DNA of 64,000 nucleotides from Gordonia sediminis (GCA_004193205.1 RZUM01000001.1:626424-690423); one strand, 5' to 3'. Shown: positions 1 to 8,081, counted from the first letter of the stretch. The notes: generated from the letters alone by a model not told the origin. Made by a program: numbers and translations.

Positions 1-958
1 GGCCTTGAGCGTGAGGAGACGCACCATCTCGATGTCGATGCGTGCCTCGGCGATCCAGTCCTGGATGTTCGCGCGGTCGGCGAGCGGCTGACCGAAGGTG
101 ACCCGCTGCGTCGCGCGGGCGCACATGAGCTCCAGTGCGCGCTCGGCCATACCGATGGTGCGCATGCAGTGGTGGATGCGGCCGGGCCCGAGGCGGGCCT
201 GCGCGATGGCGAATCCCTCACCCTCGCCTTTCAGCACGTCCTTCGCGGGAACCCGCACGTTGTCGAAGATCAGCTCGCCGTGGCTCTCCCGGTCGACGTA
301 ACCGAACACCGGCAGGTTGCGCACGATGGTCAGTCCAGGGGCGTCCGGTGCGACCACCATCATCGACTGCTGCCGGTGGGTGGGAGCGCTCGGATCGGTC
401 TTGCCCATCACGATGAGCACCTTGCAGTCCGGGCGGACCGCGTTGGACGCGAACCACTTGCGTCCGTTCAGGACGTATTCGTCGCCGTCTTTGACCATGG
501 ACAGTTCGACGTTGGTGGCATCGGAGCTGGCGACGGCGGGTTCGGTCATCGCGAACGCCGAGGCGATCTCACCGTCGAGGAGTGGCTTGAGGTAGCGCTC
601 CTTGTGCTCGTCGGTGCCGAAGAGGGTGAGCACCTCCATGTTGCCGGTGTCGGGGGCGTTGCAGTTGAACACCTCCGGCGCCCACACGACGCGGCCCATG
701 ATCTCGGCGAGCGGGGCGTATTCGAGGTTCGACAGGCCCGGACCCCACTCGGGGTGCGGGTGGAAGAGGTTCCACAGACCCGCCTCCTTGGCCTTCGCCT
801 TGAGTTCGATCAGGATCGGCGGGGTCGCGTGCGGGTCCGCCGACTCGCGCATCTGCTGGTCGTAGACCGCCTCGTTCGGGTAGACGTGGGCGTCCATGAA
901 CTCGAGCAGCCGGGCGCGATAGGACTCGCTGCGTGCGGACGGGTTGAGCAGATCCATC
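1..958 (-). CDS. acyl-CoA dehydrogenase (FadE-like), 3' end cut by window edge
   Basis: About 319 residues are visible; the C-terminus lies beyond the left edge. The family oxidises acyl-CoA to enoyl-CoA with FAD. The middle holds the typical FAD-contact stretch [15 protein letters not shown], then GRKWFASNA. Later come [11 protein letters not shown] and a [10 protein letters not shown] segment, as in long-chain members of about 400 residues. The start at 958 ([11 protein letters not shown]) follows a strong AAGGAGAC site. Just upstream the octamer GCAGATAT occurs twice in tandem (967-982), a possible operator. The gene lies 48 nt downstream of an SDR on the same strand, so the two are probably one catabolic operon. 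Substrate unknown. Confidence 0.9.
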
Positions 959-1006
959 GGTGTCTCCTTATATCTGCATATCTGCGGTCAAGGGTGCTTT
1001 CGCGTC

Positions 1007-1822
1007 TCAGGACGCGGAGACGGTGAGGCTGCGTTGATAACGACGCATACCGCGCAGCCAGCGGTCATAGTCGGCGCCCTTGTGCCGGTACATGTCCAGC
1101 ACCTCCGGATGCGGGAGGATCAGAAACTGCTCGCCGTCGACGGCCGCGAGCACGATGTCGGCCACCTCGGCGGGGGACAGAACCTTCCCGGCGGTCTCCA
1201 CGGCGCGCTGCATGATGAGCGCGTCGCTGCCGGGCTCGGCCTCGGGCCGCAAGAGTTTGGTGTCGACACCCATCGGGCACAGGCAGCTCACCCGTACCCC
1301 CTGGTCGCCGTAGGTGACATTGAGCCACTCGGCGAAGCCGACAGCCGCGTGCTTGGTGACCGAGTAGGTGGCCGACCCGATCTGGGTGAGGAGCCCGGCG
1401 GCCGACGCGGTCGAGACGAAGTAGCCGCCGCCGCGCTCGATCCACTCGGGAACGAGCCGTCGGGCTGCGCGGACATGGGCCATCAGGTTGACGTCGATGG
1501 TCGTCGCCCAGGCATCGTCGGGGGCCAGGTAGGGCGCGCCCATGATGCCGGCGTTGGCGAAGTACATGTCGACCGGCCCGAACCGGGATTCGGCAAGGCC
1601 GATGGTGGCCTCGATGTGATCGACCGACGACGCGTCCCCGGCGATCGACGCGACCGCTCCGGGGGACGCGGCCTCGATCTGCGCGGCGACCGCCCCGAGG
1701 GCGGTGTCGTCGATGTCGGTCAGGACGACCCTCGCACCCTTCGCCGTGAGTGCGGTTGCGAGCGCCGCGCCGATACCGCCGGCGCCTCCGGTCACGATGG
1801 CCACTTTGCCCTCGAGCTGCAT
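1007..1822 (-). CDS. SDR family NAD(P)-dependent oxidoreductase
   Basis: A 271-residue classical short-chain dehydrogenase. It has the cofactor motif TGGAGGIG near residue 13, NAG in YFANAG near residue 90, a catalytic Ser in FVSTASAAG and YSVTK (Tyr-x3-Lys) near residue 155. The start MQLEGKVAIV at 1822 follows AGAGGGA. An upstream extension in the same frame has no family resemblance and was not used. The C-terminal tail DMYRHKGADYDRWLRGM is typical of actinobacterial SDRs that sit beside fadE genes. It probably handles a hydroxyacyl or alcohol intermediate together with the downstream acyl-CoA dehydrogenase, but the substrate cannot be read from sequence. Confidence 0.9.
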   Translation of the reverse strand: MQLEGKVAIVTGGAGGIGAALATALTAKGARVVLTDIDDTALGAVAAQIEAASPGAVASIAGDASSVDHIEATIGLAESRFGPVDMYFANAGIMGAPYLAPDDAWATTIDVNLMAHVRAARRLVPEWIERGGGYFVSTASAAGLLTQIGSATYSVTKHAAVGFAEWLNVTYGDQGVRVSCLCPMGVDTKLLRPEAEPGSDALIMQRAVETAGKVLSPAEVADIVLAAVDGEQFLILPHPEVLDMYRHKGADYDRWLRGMRRYQRSLTVSAS

Positions 1823-2075
1823 CAGCACGTCCCTCTGTCGCGGATCAATTGTCACGAACGTACTTGAATCCGCCTTCAAGTTCAAGAGACTGGATGAGAT
1901 CCAATCCCAAGAAAGTCTCGGAGACGTGTAACGCGGGTCTCGCACCCGGCGATGTCCTAACCGGGTGGTCTCGTGATCCGCTACGACGGCCGCCCCAAAA
2001 CCCAATCGCGAGACCCGATGGGACGGGTGGCGACACCTGACATCGGCTCACGACCACGTCGGAGGGAGGTTGCAC

Positions 2076-2141
2076 ATGTTCTACGCTATTGCCCAGTTGG
2101 TCCAGGGAATTCTCGGCGCCGTTGCGGGCTTCCTTTGGTGA
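2076..2141 (+). CDS. 21-residue hydrophobic peptide, copy 1
   Basis: ATG to TGA encodes 21 residues, MFYAIAQLVQGIL..FLW, with no charged side chain. The start is preceded by GGAGGGAGGT at good spacing, one of the best ribosome sites in the window. It belongs with two similar genes at 2468 and 6130. All are exactly 21 codons, mostly aliphatic and aromatic, end in FLW or FLL and share the GGGAGGT site. This copy diverges most in sequence. It is predicted to insert in or lie on the membrane. No known family is recognised. It could be a membrane-active peptide, a leader, or a small regulator of an envelope protein. Confidence 0.6.
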   Translation: MFYAIAQLVQGILGAVAGFLW

Positions 2142-2467
2142 GTCCGATCCCCAGAAGTCCGATATGTCAAGCGCGTAACCCCTCTCCGTCCGGACGTCGA
2201 CGTGGATGGCCGGACGGCATCGCTTGACCTCAGGCTTGATCAGACGCGGCACCGTGGCCGCGGTCCGTTCGGCTTATGCCCGACGGCCCGGCGCGGTGCC
2301 GCGTCTGTTCGTTTCATCCTTTCAGAAAGTACTGCCGCACAAGCGATTCCAACCTCGGCAAGTGCGCCCCGAGGGTCGATTGAACGGGTTAATCACGTCG
2401 CCGCGCCCTGTGATCGGGACTACACTCATACGACGGGGTCGACCCGAAGTCGGAAGGGAGGTGCCCC
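2142..2467. other. 326-nt intergenic region between two small peptide genes
   Basis: No convincing longer reading frame is seen. The right end holds a -10-like TACACT (2421-2426) placed 47 nt before the next peptide start. The corresponding TAGACT before the third peptide gene lies 45 nt from its start. The rest shows no repeat or hairpin that I can support. Confidence 0.4.
2421..2426 (+). promoter_or_regulatory. candidate -10 element for peptide copy 2
   Basis: TACACT fits the housekeeping -10 pattern TAnnnT. It aligns by position and context (GACTACACTCA against CACTAGACTCA) with the element before peptide copy 3. No clear -35 box is visible. Confidence 0.4.
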
Positions 2468-2533
2468 ATGTTGATTCTGATCGGAGAGTTCGTCTTCAAC
2501 ATCCTCAGCGCGGTGCACAACTTCCTCTGGTGA
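2468..2533 (+). CDS. 21-residue hydrophobic peptide, copy 2
   Basis: Encodes MLILIGEFVFNIL..FLW, 21 residues, behind GGAAGGGAGGT. It matches copy 3 (6130) at about 12 of 21 positions: MLI-I-EF--NIL-AV--FL is shared. Both also share the nucleotides around the ribosome site and a -10-like element about 46 nt upstream. Conservation of peptide, length and translation signals in two separate loci argues for a real gene. The single Glu and His on an otherwise apolar helix suggest an amphipathic or membrane-spanning peptide. Function unknown; not a recognised leader-peptide type. Confidence 0.7.
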   Translation: MLILIGEFVFNILSAVHNFLW

Positions 2534-2662
2534 GCCACCCACGCCGATCTGCTGTCGTCAAGGTCTGATTCGTAGCTGGGCTTCAGCGATCTCACAGTCA
2601 TGGTGCGGATGCTGGAAGTCGAGTCGGAGAACACTCCGACGTTCGACCGAAGGTAAGACAGC

Positions 2663-2944
2663 ATGGACACACGCACCGCTGGGTTCCGTCGCATGCAGGG
2701 TGCGACGGTTGCCCTGGGCATCGGCGCGATCGCCGTGGTCGGCACGACGTCGGCGCTCGCATACGCGGATACACACCACAGCACCACGGGTAGCTCGGTG
2801 ACCACAACGGGTTCCGACGGGTCCGCGGAATACGGTGAGTCGTCGTCGGACGACTCGGGCGGCTCCTTTCAGGGGTGGAATAGCCAGGCGCCGGCCGTTT
2901 CGCCCGGCTTCGGTTCCTCGCACGCTCAGAGCAGCGGGAGCTGA
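2663..2944 (+). CDS. small secreted Ser/Gly-rich protein, first gene of redox operon
   Basis: A 93-residue protein with an N-terminal signal peptide: MDTRTAGFRRMQ, then the hydrophobic run GATVALGIGAIAVVGTTSALA, with cleavage likely after ALAYA. The mature part is low-complexity and rich in Ser, Thr and Gly, with an acidic patch ESSSDDS. Its stop overlaps the start of the ApbE gene (ATGA), so the two are translationally coupled. In related operons this place is often held by an FMN-binding substrate of ApbE. Here I see no FMN-binding domain and no clear flavinylation motif (D-x-x-[ST]-G-A-[ST]). It may be a reduced or unrelated lid gene. Confidence 0.75.
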   Translation: MDTRTAGFRRMQGATVALGIGAIAVVGTTSALAYADTHHSTTGSSVTTTGSDGSAEYGESSSDDSGGSFQGWNSQAPAVSPGFGSSHAQSSGS

Positions 2945-3918
2945 TGATGGCCACCGATCCTCGCGCCACCACGCATCCCTCCCACACCAGCGACACCACC
3001 ACCGTGACTTGGCGGGTCTGGGGTATGGACGCCGCCGTCACGGTCACCCGCCCCGGCGATGCCGCCACCGCGAAGATCCTCGTCGAACAGGTGCTCGCCG
3101 ACGTCGACCGCGCATGCAGCCGGTTTCGCGACGACGCCGAACTGTATTCGCCGTCGATCCGGGCCGGGCGACCCACACCGATCTCCCCGACCCTGGCCGC
3201 GCTGGTCGACACCGCACTCGACGCGGCCCGGCTGTCCGACGGTGCGGTCGACCCCGCCGTCGGACACCACCTCGTGATGCTGGGATACGACCGCGACATC
3301 GACGCCCTCCGCACGGGCACACCCACCTCCCCCGTCGTCCGCCCCAGTTTCGTCGCCCGGCGGGCACATGCGGGGATGATCCGACGCCACGGTGACATGC
3401 TCACCGTCCCCGAGGGTGTCCTGCTCGACCTGGGTGCCACCGCCAAGGCCTTCGCCGCCGATCGCGCCGCCGACGCCGTCGCCGACGCGCTCGGATGCGG
3501 GGTCCTGGTGAACGTGGGCGGCGATATCAGCGCCCGCGGCGTCACCCCCGACGGCGGCTGGCAGATCCTCGTCGACGACGGCCCCCGGGAACCGGCGACC
3601 CAGATCGCCATCCTGGGCGAGGGCGCGATCGCCACGTCGAGCACCCTGCACCGGCGGTGGCGGGACCCTTCGGGGGCCGAACACCATCACATCATCGATC
3701 CCGCCACCGGCCGCCCGGCGCCCGCGCACTGGCGCACCGTCACCGCGGTCGCCGCACGCTGCGTCGAGGCGAACATCGTGACGACCGGATGCATCGTGAA
3801 AGGTGCTGCGGGACAGCGGTGGCTGGCCCAGACCGGTCTGCCCGCCCGTCTCGTCGGGCGCGACCGCAGCGTCGTGACCCTGGGCGGATGGCCGAACGAA
3901 AGCGAGGTCGCGGCATGA
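2944..3918 (+). CDS. apbE: FAD:protein FMN transferase (ApbE family)
   Basis: A 324-residue ApbE protein. The family moves FMN from FAD onto a Thr or Ser of an extracytoplasmic redox protein. Motifs seen are GAVDPAVG near residue 99, LLDLGATAKAFAADRAAD near residue 160, NVGGDISARG near residue 190, and STSSTLHRRW followed by HHIIDPATGRPA near residues 225-260. No strong signal peptide or lipobox is present, so export is uncertain. It overlaps the preceding small gene and the following membrane gene by 4 nt, showing a tight operon with a haem membrane protein, a NuoF-like protein and a ferredoxin. Its flavinylation target is not obvious in this window. Confidence 0.88.
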   Translation: MMATDPRATTHPSHTSDTTTVTWRVWGMDAAVTVTRPGDAATAKILVEQVLADVDRACSRFRDDAELYSPSIRAGRPTPISPTLAALVDTALDAARLSDGAVDPAVGHHLVMLGYDRDIDALRTGTPTSPVVRPSFVARRAHAGMIRRHGDMLTVPEGVLLDLGATAKAFAADRAADAVADALGCGVLVNVGGDISARGVTPDGGWQILVDDGPREPATQIAILGEGAIATSSTLHRRWRDPSGAEHHHIIDPATGRPAPAHWRTVTAVAARCVEANIVTTGCIVKGAAGQRWLAQTGLPARLVGRDRSVVTLGGWPNESEVAA

Positions 3919-4490
3919 TCAACGAGGCATTGTGGGCACTGGGACGCGGCACCGGGATCACCGCGCTGCTCCTGCTGACGATCACGGTGGCGCTCGGCAT
4001 CGCCACCCGATCCGGCCGCACCCTGTTCGGGCTGCCGAGGTTCGCCGTGCAGTCGGTGCACCAGTTCGCCGCGCTGACCTCGACGCTGCTGGTGGCCCTC
4101 CACGTCGGCACCATGATCATCGACCCGTACGCGCAGGTGAACCTGATCGACGCGGTCGTGCCGTTCGGATCGGCGTACCGCGGCCTGTGGGTCGGTCTGG
4201 GCACCCTGGCGCTCGACCTGCTCATCGTGGTCATCGTGTCGAGTCTGCTGCGCAACCGTCTGGGCCCCAGCGTGTTCCGGGCCCTGCATTGGGCCACCTA
4301 TGCGCTCTGGCCACTGGCCTTCGTCCACACTCTGGGCAGCGGCACCGACGTCGGACAGCTGTGGATGATCACGGTGTGCGCGGTGTGCGCACTCGTCGTC
4401 GGCGCAGCGGTGACGGTTCGGCTCCGCACGGACTTCGCCGAATACCAGCAGACACGCCTGCAACCCGCCGGAAAGGCGATTCCTCGATGA
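3915..4490 (+). CDS. ferric-reductase-like transmembrane haem protein
   Basis: 191 residues with about five to six membrane helices. Histidines suited to bis-haem binding lie in the helices: SVHQF, VALHVG, ALHWAT and FVHTLG. This matches the ferric reductase-like transmembrane domain without the usual flavin reductase tail. It probably carries electrons across the membrane between the cytoplasmic NuoF-like/ferredoxin pair and an outside acceptor, possibly a flavinylated protein made by the adjacent ApbE. Start and stop overlap both neighbours (ATGA at each end). The acceptor is unknown. Confidence 0.85.
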   Translation: MINEALWALGRGTGITALLLLTITVALGIATRSGRTLFGLPRFAVQSVHQFAALTSTLLVALHVGTMIIDPYAQVNLIDAVVPFGSAYRGLWVGLGTLALDLLIVVIVSSLLRNRLGPSVFRALHWATYALWPLAFVHTLGSGTDVGQLWMITVCAVCALVVGAAVTVRLRTDFAEYQQTRLQPAGKAIPR

Positions 4491-5743
4491 CGACCACCGA
4501 ACGCATCGCCCCTCCCCCACCGGTCTCGATCATGACCTCGACCCGACATCGGCTCCTGACCGGCGCCGGCGACGACCTCACCCGCCATCACGAGATCTAC
4601 GGCCCGCTGCCGGTCACCGACGGCTCCCTCATCGACGTGGCGACCGCCGCGGGACTGACCGGCCGTGGCGGGGCGGCGTTTCCGGTCGGACGCAAACTCG
4701 CGGTCACCCGGAACGCGGCGACCCGGCGTCGTCGGCCGGTGGCCGTCGCCAACGGCGCCGAGGGAGAGCCGCTGAGCCGCAAGGACGTCGCGCTGCTCAC
4801 CGGGTCTCCCCATCTCGTCCTCGACGGACTCACCGCCGCCGCACGGGCGGTCGGTGCCACCGACTGCTTCCTGTACGCACCACCCGCCCTCGTCGAACGT
4901 CTGGAGGTGATCGTCGGCCACCGCGCCGCGACCGGCTGGGACAAGACAAAGGTGACCGTCGTCGGCAGCGGCGACCGCTTCGTCGACGGTGAGGCATCCG
5001 CCGTGGTCGATCGTCTCGACGGCGGCGTCGGGATTCCCCGCGACCGGCGCCAACCACTCGCGGTCTCGGGACTGCGTGGCCGGCCGACGGTGGTGCAGAA
5101 CGTGGAAACCCTGGCCCATCTGGCAACGATCGCCCGCTTCGGGTCGGACTGGTTCCGATCGGCGGGAACCCCGGACGAGCCGGGCACGATGATCGTCACC
5201 CTCAGCGGCGCGTCAGGCATCCACGGCGTCGTCGAGACTCCGTTGGGAACGCCACTCGCCACGGTCCTGTCGATGGTGCCGGACCTGGCACCCGAAGTGG
5301 TGTCCGGTGTCCTCGTCGGCGGGTTCCACGGCACCTGGGTTCATCCCGGTCGGATCGGGTCGTTGGCGCTGTCGCAGGCGTCGCTCGGCACCGTCGGGGC
5401 CGCACCGGGCGCCGGCATCATCCGCTATCTGTTGCGCAACGAATGCGGGCTGGCCGTCACCGCGGGGATCGTCGACCACCTGGCCGCCGAAAGCGCCGGC
5501 CAGTGCGGCCCGTGCATGTTCGGTCTGCCCGCCCTCGCCGACGCCACTCACGATCTGCTGACCATCGGCGGTCCGGCCCGCGCGAACACGGTGGCTCGGC
5601 TGGCCGCGACGATCGACCAACGCGGCGCGTGCAGCCATCCCGACGGGACCGCGCGGATGGTTCGCTCGGCGCTGCGGGTGTTCGCCCGCGACGTCGACGC
5701 GCACGCCCGTGGCCGGTGTATCGCACGAGGAAGAGGACTCTGA
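4487..5743 (+). CDS. NuoF-like FMN/Fe-S NADH dehydrogenase subunit
   Basis: 418 residues related to NuoF and RnfC-type proteins. The N-terminal part has GRGGAAFPVGRKL, the FMN/NADH-site motif, near residue 60. NGAEGEPLSRKD follows, then a SLBB-like stretch, and a C-terminal Fe-S region with SAGQCGPCM and GACSHPDG. Canonical NuoF has Cys-x2-Cys-x2-Cys plus a distal Cys; here the first Cys is Ala, leaving three. It probably oxidises NAD(P)H or another donor and feeds the adjacent ferredoxin or the membrane haem protein. Gene overlaps on both sides support a complex. Confidence 0.85.
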   Translation: MTTTERIAPPPPVSIMTSTRHRLLTGAGDDLTRHHEIYGPLPVTDGSLIDVATAAGLTGRGGAAFPVGRKLAVTRNAATRRRRPVAVANGAEGEPLSRKDVALLTGSPHLVLDGLTAAARAVGATDCFLYAPPALVERLEVIVGHRAATGWDKTKVTVVGSGDRFVDGEASAVVDRLDGGVGIPRDRRQPLAVSGLRGRPTVVQNVETLAHLATIARFGSDWFRSAGTPDEPGTMIVTLSGASGIHGVVETPLGTPLATVLSMVPDLAPEVVSGVLVGGFHGTWVHPGRIGSLALSQASLGTVGAAPGAGIIRYLLRNECGLAVTAGIVDHLAAESAGQCGPCMFGLPALADATHDLLTIGGPARANTVARLAATIDQRGACSHPDGTARMVRSALRVFARDVDAHARGRCIARGRGL

Positions 5744-5961
5744 TGACCACGCGCACCGCACCGCGCCTGCACGTCGACTGGACCCGCTGCGACGGCCGCG
5801 GCCTGTGCGCCGAGCTTCTCCCCCACACCGTGACCCGCGATCAATGGGGCTATCCGGTGCCGCTCGACGGTACCCGCGAGCCGGTCATCGCCCCGGGGGA
5901 TCGGGCACATGCCGACCGCGCGGTCAGCGTATGTCCCCTGCAGGCGTTGTCGATCGAGTAG
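5743..5961 (+). CDS. ferredoxin, 3Fe-4S type
   Basis: A 72-residue single-cluster ferredoxin: CDGRGLC near residue 16 and VCPLQAL near the end. Cys-x5-Cys plus Cys-Pro is the 3Fe-4S pattern common in actinobacteria. It overlaps the NuoF-like stop by one base and closes the redox operon. It probably shuttles electrons between the NuoF-like protein and the membrane haem protein. The last codons and 6 nt beyond (5949-5966) recur exactly at 6376-6393, flanking peptide gene copy 3. Confidence 0.9.
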   Translation: MTTRTAPRLHVDWTRCDGRGLCAELLPHTVTRDQWGYPVPLDGTREPVIAPGDRAHADRAVSVCPLQALSIE

Positions 5962-5966
5962 ATGAC
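5949..5966 (+). repeat. 18-bp direct repeat, copy A (pair with 6376-6393)
   Basis: GTCGATCGAGTAGATGAC covers the end and stop of the ferredoxin gene. The same 18 bases stand at 6376-6393, where they are not in a gene. Each copy is followed 44-55 nt later by GCCGAAAAGTTG. The cassette between them contains a 21-residue peptide gene. Confidence 0.8.
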
Positions 5967-5992
5967 TCGCGGCTTCTTCCCCCGGCGCCGAA

Positions 5993-6022
5993 AAGTTGGC
6001 GATAGCGGCGCATTCTGACCGA
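5993..6022 (+). promoter_or_regulatory. degenerate copy of the sigma-factor promoter motif
   Basis: CGAAAAGTTG followed by TGACCG resembles the paired element at 6431-6462 (AAGTTGTTGCA, 14 nt, TGACTCC), but the spacing is 2 nt shorter and the -35-like part is altered. It looks like a diverged duplicate, perhaps inactive. Confidence 0.35.
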
Positions 6023-6084
6023 CGGCAACGCAGCCAGGCGCCTATCGGATGCAGGAGACCAGTCACCTATTTCCGAGCCACCAC

Positions 6085-6090
6085 TAGACT
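6085..6090 (+). promoter_or_regulatory. candidate -10 element for peptide copy 3
   Basis: TAGACT, 45 nt before the peptide start, corresponds to TACACT before copy 2. The sequence between this box and the start is partly conserved, ending in the shared GAAGGGAGGT. Confidence 0.4.
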
Positions 6091-6129
6091 CAAAAGACAC
6101 GATCAACCGCGAGCCGAAGGGAGGTTCCC

Positions 6130-6195
6130 ATGTTGATTGTGATCGCAGAGTTCATTCGTAACATTCTCAACGCGGTGTACGACTTCCTCTTGTGA
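6130..6195 (+). CDS. 21-residue hydrophobic peptide, copy 3
   Basis: Encodes MLIVIAEFIRNIL..FLL, 21 residues, behind CCGAAGGGAGGT. It is the close relative of copy 2 at 2468; aligned residues include MLI, I, EF, NIL, AV and FL. Two or three charged residues (Glu, Arg, Asp) sit on one face of an otherwise apolar helix, so an amphipathic membrane peptide is likely. It lies in a cassette between 18-bp direct repeats, between the ferredoxin and sigma-factor genes. Unknown function. Confidence 0.7.
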   Translation: MLIVIAEFIRNILNAVYDFLL

Positions 6196-6375
6196 CGGTT
6201 TCCGAACCAGGTCACAGCGGTGGAGTAGTTCAGCTGCATCGTGCGCTGATACATCCTTTGCCAGCGAACGCACTTCTCTCCCGCGGCGAGCCACGCCGAT
6301 GACGTGAGCACCGCGCGATGCGAGCGCACGCGCGGCGACTCGACGGCCTCGGACTCTCGGGAACCGTGCGGACGC

Positions 6376-6393
6376 GTCGATCGAGTAGATGAC
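6376..6393 (+). repeat. 18-bp direct repeat, copy B (pair with 5949-5966)
   Basis: Identical to the ferredoxin 3' end at 5949-5966. It suggests that a segment of about 427 bp carrying peptide copy 3 arose by insertion or duplication with a target-like repeat. Confidence 0.8.
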
Positions 6394-6430
6394 CCGCTCG
6401 TTTCGCACGCCAGCCGAACTCTCTGCCGAA

Positions 6431-6462
6431 AAGTTGTTGCATCCAGCCGTTCTCGTGACTCC
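6431..6462 (+). promoter_or_regulatory. ECF-type promoter of the sigma-factor gene
   Basis: AAGTTGTTGCA, 14 nt, TGACTCC. The same two boxes with the same spacing stand at 8082-8113 before the surface-protein gene. A shared bipartite element before an ECF sigma gene and the next transcription unit suggests the sigma factor drives both, including itself. Confidence 0.65.
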
Positions 6463-6570
6463 GGTAGGTGAGCACCCCGATAGCGGGCGGCGATGGCGTG
6501 CGCCGTCGTTGGCCGGTATGCGGATGCCGATTACCATGACCTGCACGGATACGAGTCCCAGGAGACCGCG

Positions 6571-8025
6571 ATGTCCGCACCACTCGACACCGGTGGCAAC
6601 CACCCGCCGGACCACGTGATCGTTGCGGCGCTGCGCGGCGGCGACATGGATGCTCTCGCCACCGCCTACGACCGCTACGGCCCCGCGCTGCACACCTTCG
6701 CGTATTCGATGGTGCGCAGTCGCGAGCGGGCCGCCGACGTCACCCACGACAGTTTCCTGGTGGCCGTCGCCCGCATCGACCAGCTGCGCGACCCGTCACG
6801 GCTGCGTCCGTGGCTGTATGCGATCGTCCGCTCGGAATGCCTGCGGATGCTGCGCGGGGACAAGAGGGAGACGGCGTTCGAGGACTGGCACGACCAGGCC
6901 GCCGGTGACGACCCCGACGACGATCTGCATCGTCGGGAGGTGCAGGAGCTGGTGCGCTCGGCGCTCGACGGGCTCTCGCCGAAGGACCGCGAGATCGTCG
7001 AACTCAGTCTGCGTCACGACCTGGACAACGCGGAGATCGCCGCGGTCCTCGGGGTGAAACCCTCCCACGTGACGGCGTTGACGTCGCGTGGCCGAAAAGC
7101 GTTGGAACGCAGCCTCGGGACGCTACTGGTCGCACGCGCCGGCGGGGAGGGTTGCGACGAACTCACCGAACTCCTCGGCCACTGGGATGGTGTCTTCACC
7201 CCGTTGTGGCGCAAACGCATCGCCAAGCATGTGGACAACTGCGCGGTGTGCACCGGGGAACGACGCAGGCGGTTCACGCCCGCGGCGATTCTGGTGGCGC
7301 TGCCGCTGATCGCGGCACCGATCGTGCTGCGCGACCGGGTGCTCAGCGACGCCGAGCCGGTGTTGGTCGCGTACTCGCAGCACGCCGGGGGCGCCCAGGC
7401 CGCCACGATGGTTCCGCAACCGGTCACCGCGGGCGGCGAGCCTCAGCCCGAAAACGCCGACGCCTCGCCGACGATGATCGGCGGGCGGGCGGCCTGGGAT
7501 TACCCGACCGCCGACCGGGCGGGGCACCGCTGGTGGATCTGGGCGACCGCGGCGATCGTCGCGCTGGTGGTGGCGGGAGGTGTGCTGGCGGCGGCAGCCC
7601 TCACCGTCGGCGGCGGCAGCGCCCCGGCACCCGAACCCGTCGTCGATGATGCGTCGACGACACTGTCCACACCGTCGAGTTCGTCGACGACCACCGCGCC
7701 CCCACTGATCGAGCCACCCGGCATCACGACGACACCCGAACTCGTCGTTCCGGGGACGCCACCGAACGCGGCATCCCCGGGATCGCCCGAGGAACCGGTC
7801 TCCGACGAGCCCGCCTCCGAGCGGCCCACGCCGGACGAGCCGGTGATCTCCGAACCCGTGCCCGGGGTGCCGCCGCCACCGGTGTCGCCACCTGAGGTGC
7901 CCGATCCCGCGCTGCCCGATCCCGTGCTGCCCGATCCCCGGCAGCCGCCGTTCGATCCGGGGCTCCGCAGCTGCCTGCCGGCGTGCGCTCCGATCACATC
8001 CCCGACGCCACCGCGAGTCAACTGA
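6571..8025 (+). CDS. ECF RNA polymerase sigma factor fused to membrane-anchored anti-sigma-like tail
   Basis: 484 residues. Residues 15-100 are sigma region 2 (ALHTFAYSMVRS, DVTHDSFLVAVARI). Residues 120-185 are region 4 (LSPKDREIVELSLRHDLDNAEIAAVLGV). A zinc-finger-like HVDNCAVC at 220-227 recalls anti-sigma ZAS domains. Hydrophobic segments lie near 236-253 and 321-346, then about 135 Pro/Ser/Thr-rich residues likely outside the cell. So sigma, anti-sigma-like and surface-exposed parts are in one chain, which would tether the sigma factor until released. The start at 6571 follows CAGGAGACC. The next two genes, an anchored surface protein and a sortase, are plausible targets. Confidence 0.85.
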   Translation: MSAPLDTGGNHPPDHVIVAALRGGDMDALATAYDRYGPALHTFAYSMVRSRERAADVTHDSFLVAVARIDQLRDPSRLRPWLYAIVRSECLRMLRGDKRETAFEDWHDQAAGDDPDDDLHRREVQELVRSALDGLSPKDREIVELSLRHDLDNAEIAAVLGVKPSHVTALTSRGRKALERSLGTLLVARAGGEGCDELTELLGHWDGVFTPLWRKRIAKHVDNCAVCTGERRRRFTPAAILVALPLIAAPIVLRDRVLSDAEPVLVAYSQHAGGAQAATMVPQPVTAGGEPQPENADASPTMIGGRAAWDYPTADRAGHRWWIWATAAIVALVVAGGVLAAAALTVGGGSAPAPEPVVDDASTTLSTPSSSSTTTAPPLIEPPGITTTPELVVPGTPPNAASPGSPEEPVSDEPASERPTPDEPVISEPVPGVPPPPVSPPEVPDPALPDPVLPDPRQPPFDPGLRSCLPACAPITSPTPPRVN

Positions 8026-8081
8026 CCACCTTCGGGCGGCCTTGACCTGCGACTTCGCGATTTTCTCGATTTCTTTCAGAG

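Larger units (their letters stand above)
6196..6570. other. 375-nt intergenic region carrying repeat and sigma promoter
   Basis: No supported gene. It contains the second 18-bp direct repeat (6376-6393) and the ECF-type promoter pair (6431-6462) that leads into the sigma-factor gene. The leader from promoter to start is about 100 nt. Confidence 0.6.

Noticed and set aside
169-1026. Long open frame on the plus strand (285 codons)
   Set aside because: Antisense of the acyl-CoA dehydrogenase; no family resemblance, typical high-GC shadow.
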